Below are positions 24,072 to 31,897 of a stretch of DNA of 64,000 nt, piece after piece. The DNA comes from Rhodanobacter sp. FDAARGOS 1247 (lineage in GTDB: Bacteria; Pseudomonadota; Gammaproteobacteria; Xanthomonadales; Rhodanobacteraceae). Under the pieces are notes generated by a model, which saw only the letters and a list, made by a program, of their open reading frames with translations, had not been told where the DNA came from and made no database searches. The stretch covers positions 1,550,001 to 1,614,000 of the forward strand of contig NZ_CP069535.1 in assembly GCF_016889805.1 (NCBI RefSeq), read 5' to 3'. The position numbers were made by a program, and so were the translations under genes. The first letter of the stretch is position 1; each line of letters begins with the position of its first letter.

Positions 24072-25138
24072 ATCAGGCAATCGCGACCCGCGCGGTTCCC
24101 TCGGACGGCGCCCGCATCGGCTTCTTCGAGCGCTGGCTCACGCTATGGGTCTTGCTGTGCATCGTCGCCGGCACGCTGCTGGGCCAGCTGCTGCCCGGCG
24201 GCTTTGCGGCGCTGGGCGGCATGCAGGTGGCCCGGGTGAACCTGCCGGTCGCGGGGCTGATCTGGCTGATGATCATCCCGATGCTGCTGAAGATCGACTT
24301 CGGCGCGCTGGGCGGCGTGCGCCGGCAGTGGAAGGGCATCGGCGTCACGCTGTTCGTCAACTGGGCGGTAAAACCCTTTTCGATGGCGCTGCTGGGCTGG
24401 ATCTTCATCCGCCACCTGTTCGCCGGCCAGTTGCCGGCGGCGCAGCTCGACTCCTATATCGCCGGCCTGATCCTGCTGGCCGCCGCGCCGTGCACGGCGA
24501 TGGTGTTCGTGTGGAGCAACCTGTGCCGTGGCGAGCCGACGTTCACGCTGAGCCAGGTGGCGCTGAACGACGCCATCATGGTGGTGGCGTTCGCGCCGAT
24601 CGTGGCGCTGCTGCTGGGCATCTCCTCGATCACGGTGCCGTGGAATACGTTGCTGTTGTCGGTGCTGCTGTACATCGTGGTGCCGGTGGCACTCAGCATG
24701 CTGCTGCGGCGTCGGCTGCTGGCGCACGGCGGCGAGACGCGGTTGCAGCAGCTGCTGCAGCGGCTGGGCCCGGTGTCGCTGGGTGCGCTGCTGGCCACCC
24801 TGGTGCTGCTGTTCGGTTTCCAGGGCCGGCAGATCCTCGCGCAGCCAGCGATCATCGCGCTGCTGGCGGTGCCGATCCTGATCCAGGTGTATTTCAACGC
24901 CGGCCTGGCGTACTGGCTCAATCGCCGCTTCGGCGTGCCGCATTGCGTGGCCGGTCCCTCGGCGCTGATCGGCGCCAGCAACTTCTTCGAGCTGGCCGTG
25001 GCCACCGCGGTGGGCCTGTTCGGCGTGCATTCCGGCGCGGCGTTGGCGACCGTGGTGGGCGTGCTGATCGAGGTGCCGGTGATGCTGTCGGTGGTGCGCA
25101 TCGTCAATCGCAGCAAACGCTGGTATGAATCGGCATAG
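24068..25138 (+). CDS. acr3: arsenite efflux permease Acr3
   Basis: This 356-residue membrane protein with about ten helices extrudes arsenite using the proton gradient. The family hallmark AAPCTAMVFVWSNLCRGEP (about residues 140-158) includes the conserved cysteine needed for arsenite transport. WLMIIPMLLKIDF and GPSALIGASNFFELAVA are other Acr3 blocks. It belongs to the Acr3 rather than the ArsB family. ATG at 24068 overlaps the arsC stop, and arsR follows after 17 bases. Confidence 0.93.
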   Translation: MNQAIATRAVPSDGARIGFFERWLTLWVLLCIVAGTLLGQLLPGGFAALGGMQVARVNLPVAGLIWLMIIPMLLKIDFGALGGVRRQWKGIGVTLFVNWAVKPFSMALLGWIFIRHLFAGQLPAAQLDSYIAGLILLAAAPCTAMVFVWSNLCRGEPTFTLSQVALNDAIMVVAFAPIVALLLGISSITVPWNTLLLSVLLYIVVPVALSMLLRRRLLAHGGETRLQQLLQRLGPVSLGALLATLVLLFGFQGRQILAQPAIIALLAVPILIQVYFNAGLAYWLNRRFGVPHCVAGPSALIGASNFFELAVATAVGLFGVHSGAALATVVGVLIEVPVMLSVVRIVNRSKRWYESA

Positions 25139-25155
25139 ACAGCTGGAGCAGCACC

Positions 25156-25506
25156 ATGCAGAACAAGCAGGCCATCACCATCCTCGCCGCGCTCGCCCAG
25201 GAGTCGCGCCTCGCGGTCTACCGACTGCTGATCGAGCACGCGCCGGAGGGACTGGCGGCCAGCGCGATCGCGGAAAAGCTGGGCCTGCCCAACGCCACGC
25301 TGTCCTTCCATCTCAAGGAGCTGTCGCATGCCGGCCTGGTGAGCAGCCGGCAGAGCGGGCGCTACATTTATTACGCGCCGGTGATCGAGGTGATGAACGA
25401 CCTGATCGGCTATCTCACGGATCACTGCTGCAGCCAGTCCGGCGGCAGCTGCGCGCCGGCCAAGCGCGTCGCCGGCGGCGGCAAGCGGCGGCCGGCTTCG
25501 GCTTGA
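25156..25506 (+). CDS. arsR: ArsR-family arsenite-responsive repressor
   Basis: This 116-residue winged-helix repressor leaves DNA when it binds arsenite. The recognition helix region is NATLSFHLKELSHAGLV (about residues 46-62). The metalloid site is C-terminal, C91, C92 and C99 in DHCCSQSGGSC. This resembles the Acidithiobacillus AfArsR type (three C-terminal cysteines) rather than the helix-3 CxC of E. coli ArsR. It is the last gene of the arsC-acr3-arsR unit, so it should control its own synthesis through the upstream promoter. Confidence 0.93.
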   Translation: MQNKQAITILAALAQESRLAVYRLLIEHAPEGLAASAIAEKLGLPNATLSFHLKELSHAGLVSSRQSGRYIYYAPVIEVMNDLIGYLTDHCCSQSGGSCAPAKRVAGGGKRRPASA

Positions 25507-25546
25507 TGCAGGGGGCGATCGATGACCTGGCAACGCTCCGGCGTAC

Positions 25547-25951
25547 TCAACCCGGGATGGCGGCCGGGTCCATCCAGAACGCTTCCCACACATGGCCGTC
25601 CGGATCGGCCAGGTCGCGGCCGTACATGAAGCCGTGTTCCTGCACGGGATTGATGTCGGCCGTGCCGCCGTTCGCCGCGGCCGTGTCGTTCATGGCATCG
25701 ACTGCGGCACGGTCATCGAGGGAGAGCGCCAGCATCACCTCGCTGGCGCCGGCGTCCGGTATCGGCCGCTCGGTGAAGGTGCGCCACTTGGCGTGGGTGA
25801 GCAGCATGACGTGGATGGTCTCGCTCCACACCATGCACGCGGCGGTGTCGTCGGTGAAGTGGGGGTTGTTGACGAAGCCGATGGCGGCATAGAAGTCCAT
25901 CGACTTCCTGAGGTCGGCGACCGGCAGGTTCACGAAGATCATCTTGGGCAT
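25547..25951 (-). CDS. VOC (glyoxalase-like) family protein
   Basis: This 134-residue single-domain protein has the vicinal-oxygen-chelate pattern: MIFVNLPVADLRKSMDFYAAIGF at the start and DPDGHVWEAFWMDP at the end. It belongs to the 'lactoylglutathione lyase-like' group often found next to arsenic genes, but this gene lies convergent to arsR, so a link is uncertain. ATG at 25951 is chosen over the frame opening at 25996, because the upstream codons lack a binding site. Substrate unknown. Confidence 0.85.
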   Translation of the reverse strand: MPKMIFVNLPVADLRKSMDFYAAIGFVNNPHFTDDTAACMVWSETIHVMLLTHAKWRTFTERPIPDAGASEVMLALSLDDRAAVDAMNDTAAANGGTADINPVQEHGFMYGRDLADPDGHVWEAFWMDPAAIPG

Positions 25952-26065
25952 GGGGGTTTTCCGGTGGTGGCGGCGGGGAGCGACGGTGCTCTTCATCCGG
26001 ACGACGATCGGCGCGCGGCGATTTCGACACGGCGGGGAAGCCTGCTGTCGCCGCCGTGGCTGCGT

Positions 26066-26539
26066 TCAACGATCGCGGAGGTCCGGCGTCGCCACGCCCA
26101 GTGAACGGCAATGGCGTTCGTACTCCGCCCATTGGCTGCTGGCCGATGCACGTCCGGTCACCACGCCGCCGGGGCCGAGGAACTCGACCGTGCCCATCAC
26201 GATCACCAGCGCCAGCATCGGCTCGTCGCCGACGATTTTCCACCAGTCGGTGTTGCCCGGCGGTTCGTAGACGTAATCGCCGGGACCGATCAGCTCGCCG
26301 GTGCACAGCTTGCGGGTGCCGCTGAGGTTGTAGGCGTGGATCTCGCCGGTGTGGCGATGCAGCGGCATCACCGTGCCCGGTTCCATGCGCAGCAGTTCGA
26401 CGAAGCCGCGGTCGTCGGCGAAGAAGCGCAGCGGGCTGGACGACTTGCCGGGGCTGGAGGAGGGCACCCAGTGCCGCGCGGCGGCGGTGCTGAAGCGGGC
26501 GGGCAGGTAGTCGTGCAGGCGGGTGGATGGCGTGGTCAT
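26066..26539 (-). CDS. cupin protein, 2,4'-dihydroxyacetophenone dioxygenase-like
   Basis: This 157-residue single cupin has the metal-binding first motif PLHRHTGEIHAYNLSG (two histidines, glutamate and a third histidine) and the second motif VYEPPGNTDWW. The match is to the ChrR-type cupin group that includes 2,4'-dihydroxyacetophenone dioxygenase, which cleaves aromatic ketones, but annotation transfer is weak. It ends in RDR after a long C-terminal helix. It is followed upstream by a metallo-hydrolase gene only nine bases away on the same strand, suggesting an operon. Confidence 0.8.
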   Translation of the reverse strand: MTTPSTRLHDYLPARFSTAAARHWVPSSSPGKSSSPLRFFADDRGFVELLRMEPGTVMPLHRHTGEIHAYNLSGTRKLCTGELIGPGDYVYEPPGNTDWWKIVGDEPMLALVIVMGTVEFLGPGGVVTGRASASSQWAEYERHCRSLGVATPDLRDR

Positions 26540-26548
26540 GGGCGTGGC

Positions 26549-27346
26549 TCAGGCGGCGATGGCGGAAAGGTAGATGTCGAACGAGGCATCCACCGCTGCG
26601 CGGCCGCCGCCGATGATGTTGCGGCCCCAGGTGAAGCCGTAGACGTCCTCGAACGCGTAGCCGGCCAGGCGCGTCTGCATGCCGCGCACGGCCTCGGGCG
26701 GCATCGGCGTGAAGTTCGGATAGCTGTGCATGAACGAGACGTGGCGGCGGTTGCTCACCACGTGCGGCGCGTCGCCGGAGAACAGCGCGCCGCCGGGCCG
26801 CGGTCCGTCCTTCCAGTGCAGCACCGTGCTGCCGGGGAAATGGCCGCCGCTGCGGATCAGCGTCACCGCATCGGACAGGCGGTACGCGTCGCCGCGCCAG
26901 AACTGCACGTTGGGCGAGGGCCGGCGTACCCAGTCACGGTCCGCCTCGTGCAGCAGGATCGGCACGTTGCCGAGCGCCTCGCTCCACTCCAGCATCGAGG
27001 CGTAGAAATGCGGATGCGAGATCGCGATCAGGTCCACCCCGCCGCGCGCCTGCAACGCGGCGACGGCTTCGTCGGTAACCAGGCTCAGCGATTCCCACAG
27101 GATGTTGCCCGCGTCGGTGGGCAGGTACAGCGCGCGCTGGTTGATCGCGAAATCCGGCGCCAGGCCGATGCCGAGCACGCCGGCTTCGTCCTGCATGCGC
27201 AGTGTGTGGGTGGCTTTCAGCGCCTGGTGGGTCGTCCACGTCTGGCCGTGCGCGCCGACGTACTGGCGCTCGTCCTCGCAGACGGCGCAATGCCCAGGAG
27301 TGTTCGGGTATTGGGTGCCGCAGGTTTCGCAGATGGCTTTCGTCAT
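26549..27346 (-). CDS. MBL-fold metallo-hydrolase with N-terminal zinc ribbon
   Basis: This 265-residue protein opens with a CxxC...CxxC element (CETC and CAVC, residues 7-23) that should hold a structural zinc or iron. It is followed by a metallo-beta-lactamase fold: ISHPHFYASM (the classic HxHxDH is degenerate here), SGGHFPGS and SGDAPH. The altered first motif means the metal centre may be incomplete. The role is unknown. It is cotranscribed with the cupin gene and divergent from the MocR-type regulator across 91 bases. Confidence 0.8.
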   Translation of the reverse strand: MTKAICETCGTQYPNTPGHCAVCEDERQYVGAHGQTWTTHQALKATHTLRMQDEAGVLGIGLAPDFAINQRALYLPTDAGNILWESLSLVTDEAVAALQARGGVDLIAISHPHFYASMLEWSEALGNVPILLHEADRDWVRRPSPNVQFWRGDAYRLSDAVTLIRSGGHFPGSTVLHWKDGPRPGGALFSGDAPHVVSNRRHVSFMHSYPNFTPMPPEAVRGMQTRLAGYAFEDVYGFTWGRNIIGGGRAAVDASFDIYLSAIAA

Positions 27347-27437
27347 GGTCTGGTCTCGCTTGGGGCGGGCGGTGCCCGTACGGTGCAGACTCTAGGCATA
27401 ATCTGGACCCTTGGTTGATCCATTCGTGAGAGATTCG

Positions 27438-28877
27438 ATGGAACCAGTTTTCCCGTTCCCGGTGCTGCTGCCGCGCGGCGCCGGCTCGCTTACACAGGCG
27501 CTGCACCAGCAGTTGCGCGCGGCGATCCTCGATGGCCGCCTGCCGCCGCACGCTGCGCTGCCCGCCACGCGCAAGGTGGCCGAGGCGCTGGGCGTGGCGC
27601 GCAATACGGTGGTCGCCGCCTACGACCTGCTGATCGCCGAGGGCTATGTGGTGCCGCGCCAGGGCGCCCGGCCGCAGGTCGCCGAATTCGCGCGGCGCCG
27701 GTCGAGGCCAGCGCGCGCCGGCGTGGACGAATCGCGTCTTGCGCCGGCGTGGCGCACGCCGTTCCTGCAGCCGTCGCCCGCGCGCAGCCTGCCCGAGCGC
27801 AATTTTCGCCTGGGCATTCCGGATCACCGGCATTTCCCGCACGAGGTCTGGCGTCGGCTGATGGCGCAGACGCTGCGCAGGAGCGCGCGCGAACCGTTCG
27901 CCTATGCGCCGTCGCAAGGCATCCCCGCCTTGCGCGAGGCGATCGCGCAGCACGTGGCGTTCGCCCGCGCGGTGGCCTGCAGCGCCGACGACGTGATCGT
28001 CACCTCCGGCGCGCAGCAGGCGTTCGACCTGATCGCCCGCCTGCTGGTCACGCCGGGGCAGACGAAGGTGGCGGTGGAGGAGCCGGGTTACCCGCCGGTG
28101 CGCGCCGCGTTCGCCGCAGCCGGCGCTCAGCTGGTGCCGTTGCCGGTGGATGACGAAGGCCTGTGCGTCGAGCGCCTGCCCGAGGACGTGCGCATCATCA
28201 GCGTCACCCCGTCGCACCAGTCGCCCACCGGCGTGGCGATGTCGCTGCGCCGTCGCGCGGCCTTGCTCGACTTCGCGCGCCGCCATCACGCCGTCATCGT
28301 CGAAGACGACTACGACGGCGAGTTCCGTTTCGGCGGCCGCCCGCTGGATGCCCTGCAGACGCTGGATCGCGACGCCCTGGTGTTCTACGTCGGCACCTTC
28401 TCCAAGAGCATGTTCCCCTCGCTGCGCAAGGGCTTCGTGGTGGCGCCGGCGTGGGCGCGCAGCGGGCTGGTCACGGTCAAACACTGCGTCGACTCGCATT
28501 GCGACGGCATCACCCAGGCCGCGCTGGCCGCCTTCATCCGCGACGGCCATCTGGCGCGGCATGTGCGCCACATGCGGCCGATCTACGCCGCGCGGCGCGA
28601 GGCTTTGCTCGACGGTCTGCAGCGCGGGCTCGGTGAATGGCTGCAGCCGATCCCGTCCGAAGCCGGTCTGCATCTGGCCGCGCGCCTGCGCGACTCGGCG
28701 CGGGCGTCGAAGCTCATGCCAGTGGTGTTGCGTGCCGCCGCCGGGGCGGAAGCCACCGCCGACTACGCGATGACACGCGATGTCGAGCCGGCGGTGACCT
28801 TCGGCTACGGCGTGATCGACGCGGCGGATATTTCGGCGGCGCTGGCCGGCCTGCGCCGGTCGTTGCGAAAACTCTAG
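27438..28877 (+). CDS. MocR/PdxR-family transcriptional regulator
   Basis: This 479-residue fusion joins an N-terminal GntR-type winged helix (about residues 15-75; ATRKVAEALGVARNTVVAAYD) to a fold-type I aminotransferase-like domain. The PLP-binding lysine is in the FSKSMFPSLRKGF segment (about 320-332), and an aromatic-Asp motif (VEDDYDGEFR) is present. MocR regulators sense PLP or an amino compound. Its divergence from the MBL/cupin pair suggests it controls that pair. ATG at 27438 follows GAGAGA; a TTG at 27411 is upstream in frame. A duplicated copy of its 3' end lies at about 31898. Confidence 0.9.
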   Translation: MEPVFPFPVLLPRGAGSLTQALHQQLRAAILDGRLPPHAALPATRKVAEALGVARNTVVAAYDLLIAEGYVVPRQGARPQVAEFARRRSRPARAGVDESRLAPAWRTPFLQPSPARSLPERNFRLGIPDHRHFPHEVWRRLMAQTLRRSAREPFAYAPSQGIPALREAIAQHVAFARAVACSADDVIVTSGAQQAFDLIARLLVTPGQTKVAVEEPGYPPVRAAFAAAGAQLVPLPVDDEGLCVERLPEDVRIISVTPSHQSPTGVAMSLRRRAALLDFARRHHAVIVEDDYDGEFRFGGRPLDALQTLDRDALVFYVGTFSKSMFPSLRKGFVVAPAWARSGLVTVKHCVDSHCDGITQAALAAFIRDGHLARHVRHMRPIYAARREALLDGLQRGLGEWLQPIPSEAGLHLAARLRDSARASKLMPVVLRAAAGAEATADYAMTRDVEPAVTFGYGVIDAADISAALAGLRRSLRKL

Positions 28878-29240
28878 GGGGTCACGCGGTCACGCCCGGA
28901 TCGGCGTGGCGCCAGCGTCGTCGTCATGCGGACGCCGCGGTCCTTCATCCTCCGGCGAAGGGCTGTGCTGCGCGGGCGGCATGGCAGGATCGGGAAGGTC
29001 CGGAGCCTGCCCGCCGCGACTGAGTTCGCCGCGCCAGCGCGGCAACGCGTCGGGATAGTGGGCCTGGATGAAGGCGATCAGGCCTTCGCGCACCAGGCAG
29101 CGAAGGTCCCAGCCACGACCGGAATCCGAGGTGCTGACCAGGGCGCGCAGCTGCGTCAGTTCCTCGCGCAGCGGCGCCAGCGGTGTGCGGTAGTTGATAT
29201 GGACCATGCCGATCAGCTACGCGCTCTGCCGGGTTCAGTT
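28821..29240. repeat. left copy of the pdxR/mscS junction direct repeat
   Basis: This segment contains the last codons of pdxR and then mscS 3' sequence. It matches 31898-32401 almost base for base up to about 29153 (offset 3077). It then lacks 78 bases present on the right (offset 3155) and continues to the shared GGGT-CAGTT. The two copies bracket the toxin/immunity island. The left copy is adjacent to the intact pdxR, the right copy to the intact mscS. Confidence 0.85.
28890..29240 (-). pseudogene. decayed 3' fragment of an MscS-family channel gene
   Basis: The open part (28890-29207, 105 residues) aligns with the C-terminus of the complete channel gene at 31967-33145, including the shared tail ending DDDAGATPIRA. 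Relative to that gene it lacks an in-frame block of 26 residues (RLCDQSELW...DEHAM) and two residues before DYRTPL. Just upstream in frame there are stop codons: TGA where the complete gene has the tryptophan codon in NWTRQS, and TAG for a glutamine. No pore region is left. It should encode nothing functional. Confidence 0.88.
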
Positions 29241-29372
29241 GAGGTAGGGCCCCGCGCGTCTTTTCTTCCTGGCCAGCAGGCGGTTACGCATCTCGTGCGG
29301 GTCGGCATCGCTGTTTGGATCGACGATCAGGTTGGCTGCCAGCGTGAGGTCGAGCAGCCGGTCTTGCGTCAT
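29235..29372 (-). pseudogene. N-terminal stub of an AHH nuclease toxin
   Basis: About 45 codons (MTQDRLLDLTLAANLIVDP onward) match the N-terminal part of the AHH toxin at 29999-30601. The match ends near MRNRLLARKKR, after which the frame runs into RAGPYLN and a stop at the edge of the mscS fragment. The catalytic AHH region is absent. It lies 22 bases downstream of the Imm11-like gene, so it is the remnant of a third tandem unit. Confidence 0.8.
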
Positions 29373-29394
29373 GGGCGCCAAGGCGCCCGTCGTC

Positions 29395-29997
29395 TTACAG
29401 CCTTGGCCTGGGCGGTGCACATTCGATACCGCTCAGTCCGGCCGAGGCGACCAGCTCATCGATGAGAGCCTTGCCCGCGTCATTGACATAGATGCGGGAC
29501 TTCGCTGTCGCGGGGTCTTTGAAAACGGCCGCCTCGACCGGCACGTTCGTGGTGTCAAACACTTCCAGCCGTATGTGTCCGAGGTCGTTTCGCGCCGAAC
29601 GCTCGAGATCCACGCACGGCACCAGGTGGGTGACGTTGTAGAAATATCGCGTACCGGGTTCTGCTTCGTTATAGAACTCACGCGGGTCGAGGCCGGTTTC
29701 GGTGCGGAGCTCCAGCAGCTGCCCGAATCTTGAGAGGAACGGGCCAAGTACCGCGTAGGCGCGACCGTTCAATACGAGAGCACCTGGCACCATGACACTG
29801 ACGTCGGCAGGCGGGCGTTTATGTTTTTTGCGCGAGCTATCGGCAAAGCCGACGTGGGGCACCCTTTTCCAGTTGAGCGGCTCGCCGTTGACATCAAACA
29901 AGTAGGCGCGCATGTCACTCTTATCGAGCGGAACCGTCATCGCGTAATCGTTGATGGAAGCGCAACGCAATTCCCAGATTTTCATCAAAATATCCAT
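29395..29997 (-). CDS. Imm11 (DUF1629)-like immunity protein, copy 1
   Basis: This 200-residue soluble protein matches the Imm11/DUF1629 immunity pattern. It has FLSRFGQLLELRTETGLDPR in the middle, then TRYFYNVTHLVPCVDLERS and a C-terminal VFKDPATAKSRIYVNDAGKA. The start is ATG at 29997, or ATG at 29985 giving MKIWELR. It begins one base after the toxin stop, so the pair is coupled. The last two thirds are nearly identical to copy 2, while the first 45 residues differ. It should neutralise the adjacent AHH nuclease. Confidence 0.85.
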   Translation of the reverse strand: MDILMKIWELRCASINDYAMTVPLDKSDMRAYLFDVNGEPLNWKRVPHVGFADSSRKKHKRPPADVSVMVPGALVLNGRAYAVLGPFLSRFGQLLELRTETGLDPREFYNEAEPGTRYFYNVTHLVPCVDLERSARNDLGHIRLEVFDTTNVPVEAAVFKDPATAKSRIYVNDAGKALIDELVASAGLSGIECAPPRPRL

Positions 29998-29998
29998 G

Positions 29999-30601
29999 TC
30001 AAAGTGGGAGCAGGCCTGACAATATATCCGCCCTGAGAGATTTCAACGTCGCGCGGCATTGATGGGTATCTCCTGGCTCTACGTCCCGTAGTTTGTCGTA
30101 CACCGCAAAATGGTATTCAGGATGGTGATGCGGATCGTGGCGTGGTGCGTTGGGATAGTCGGGCAGCTTGTTGGCGAAGCGGGGCAGGAAGACCCCATTG
30201 TCGGCATCGTTGATGCCAATGCCGCAGCCGAAGAGCCGTATGCGCGAAAGATCTGCTGCCGAATCGCGCCAAGCGACAATGTGATGAGCACACACGTCCA
30301 CTTGGCGCGGCTGTTTGGTTCCGTGGACGATGTTCCGGGACAAGGTTCGCCGATGGTTGTAGCCCCGATCTTCGGCATTGGCACTTAACACCTCCGCCGA
30401 AGTCGGCAGTGTCATGCCGTTGAGGTAACGCACGCGCGCCTTTTCCTTCCTGGTCAGCAGGCGGTTGCGCATCTCGTACGGGTTGGCACCGCTTTTTGGA
30501 TCGACGATCAGGTTGGCTGCCAGCGTGAGGTCGAGCAGCCGGTCTTGCGTCATGGGTGCCAATGCACCCGTCGCCGGGAGATCGCTCGGTTTCTTCGTCA
30601 T
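29999..30601 (-). CDS. AHH-family nuclease toxin module, intact copy
   Basis: This 200-residue protein has the AHH signature (CAHHIVAW, about residue 112). A GIGINDADNGVFLPR block supplies the HNH-type asparagine, and HDPHHHPEYHFAVYDKL follows. This is the HNH/EndoVII-fold nuclease family of polymorphic toxins. It lacks any delivery domain, so it resembles an orphan toxin tail preceded by a short leader (MTKKPSDLPATGALAP). The start is ATG at 30601 after AGGACAG. The frame is open to 30703. Activity is inferred from motifs. Confidence 0.85.
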   Translation of the reverse strand: MTKKPSDLPATGALAPMTQDRLLDLTLAANLIVDPKSGANPYEMRNRLLTRKEKARVRYLNGMTLPTSAEVLSANAEDRGYNHRRTLSRNIVHGTKQPRQVDVCAHHIVAWRDSAADLSRIRLFGCGIGINDADNGVFLPRFANKLPDYPNAPRHDPHHHPEYHFAVYDKLRDVEPGDTHQCRATLKSLRADILSGLLPL

Positions 30602-30736
30602 GGCCTGTCCTTGGCTGTTCGTGAATGCGTGATTGTTCCTGGCGTGGTGCCAGTATGCCACGGCAGAGGACGCCAGCGTCCTCATGCAATAGGGGGCGGG
30701 CAATACAACATGACTGACAGGCTCTGTGCCGTCGTC

Positions 30737-31327
30737 TTACAGCCTTGGCCTGGGAGGAGCACATTCGATTCCGGTCAGTCCAGCCGAGGCAACCAGCTCA
30801 TCGATGAGAGCCTTGCCGGCGTCATTTACATAGATGCGGGACTTCGCTGTCGCGGGGTCTTTGAAAACGGTCGCCTCTATCGGCACGTTCGTGGTGTCGA
30901 ACACTTCCAGCCGTATGTGTCCGAGGTCGTTTCGCGCCGAATGCTCGAGATCCACGCACGGGAGCAGGTGGGTGACATTGTAGAAATACCGCGTACCGGG
31001 TTCCGCTTCGTTATAGAACTCACGCGGGTCGAGGCCGGTTTCGGTCTTAAGCTCCAGCAGTTGCCCGAATCTCGAGAGGAACGGGCCAAGTACATCGTAG
31101 GCATGTGCGTTCAACACGAGCGCACCCGGCACCATGGCACTGACGTCGGCGGGCGGGCGTTTAAGCTTTTTGCGCGAGTGGTCTTCAAGGCCGATGCGCG
31201 GCACCTTGTCCCAGTGCAGTGGCTGGCCGGTGATGCGAAACAACTTGGCGTGTATGTCGGCGTTGTCGAGTGCAACCACGATCGCATGATCGTTGACGGG
31301 GGTGTAACGCAATTCTCAGATCGTCAT
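30737..31327 (-). pseudogene. Imm11-like immunity gene, copy 2, nonsense at codon 4
   Basis: Homologous to copy 1 over its length, with the last two thirds nearly identical. The aligned ATG lies at 31327-31325, reading M-T-I-stop where copy 1 reads M-K-I-W: the fourth codon is TGA (31318-31316) instead of the tryptophan TGG. A TTG at 31312 could restart translation and give a 191-residue product beginning MRYTPVND, so the gene may still work weakly. It is most simply read as a damaged copy. Downstream is the intact toxin unit. Confidence 0.75.
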
Positions 31328-31342
31328 TTGGTAGTGTCCACG

Positions 31343-31893
31343 TCAGAGCGGAAGCAGGCCGGACAAGATATCCGTCTTCAGCGATTTCAACGTGGCGCGG
31401 CATGTCCGGGCATCATTTGGCTCATCGTCCTGCAGTCTGTCGTATACGGCCAAATGGTATTCCCTGTGGTGGTGCGGGTTGTGGCGTGGCGCGTCGGGAT
31501 CGCCGGGCAGCTTGTGGTCGAAGCGGGGCAGGAAACCCCCATCGTCGACATCGTTGATGCCAATGCCGCAATCGACAAGCAAGTCGCGAGAAGGCTTCGC
31601 TGCTGAAGCATGCAACGCGACAATATGATGCGCGCACGCGTCCGCCGGCCGCGCCTGCTTCGTTCCTCGGACGATGTTCCGGGACAAGGTTCGTCGGTGG
31701 TTATAACTCCGGTCTTCGGCGTTGGCGCGAAGCACCTTCGCCGAAGTCGGCAACGTCATGCCATTGAGGTGCCGCAGGCGTGCCTTTTCTTCCCTGGTCA
31801 GCGGGCGGTTGCGCATCTCGTACGGGTTGGCACCGCTGTTTGGATCGACGATCAGGTTGGCTGCCAGCGTAAGGTCGAACAGCCGGTCTTGCG
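31343..31893 (-). pseudogene. AHH nuclease toxin module, copy 2, start lost
   Basis: The homologous frame runs from about 31893 (ITQDRLFDLTLAANLIVDPN) to the stop at 31343. The N-terminal ATG of the intact copy is replaced by ATC at the junction with the pdxR repeat, leaving a downstream ATG at 31816 (157 residues). The AHH motif (CAHHIVAL) survives, but the HNH asparagine is aspartate in NDVDDGGFLPR, where the intact copy has NDADNGVFLPR. Both changes suggest a weak or dead nuclease. Confidence 0.78.
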
Positions 31894-31897
31894 TGAT

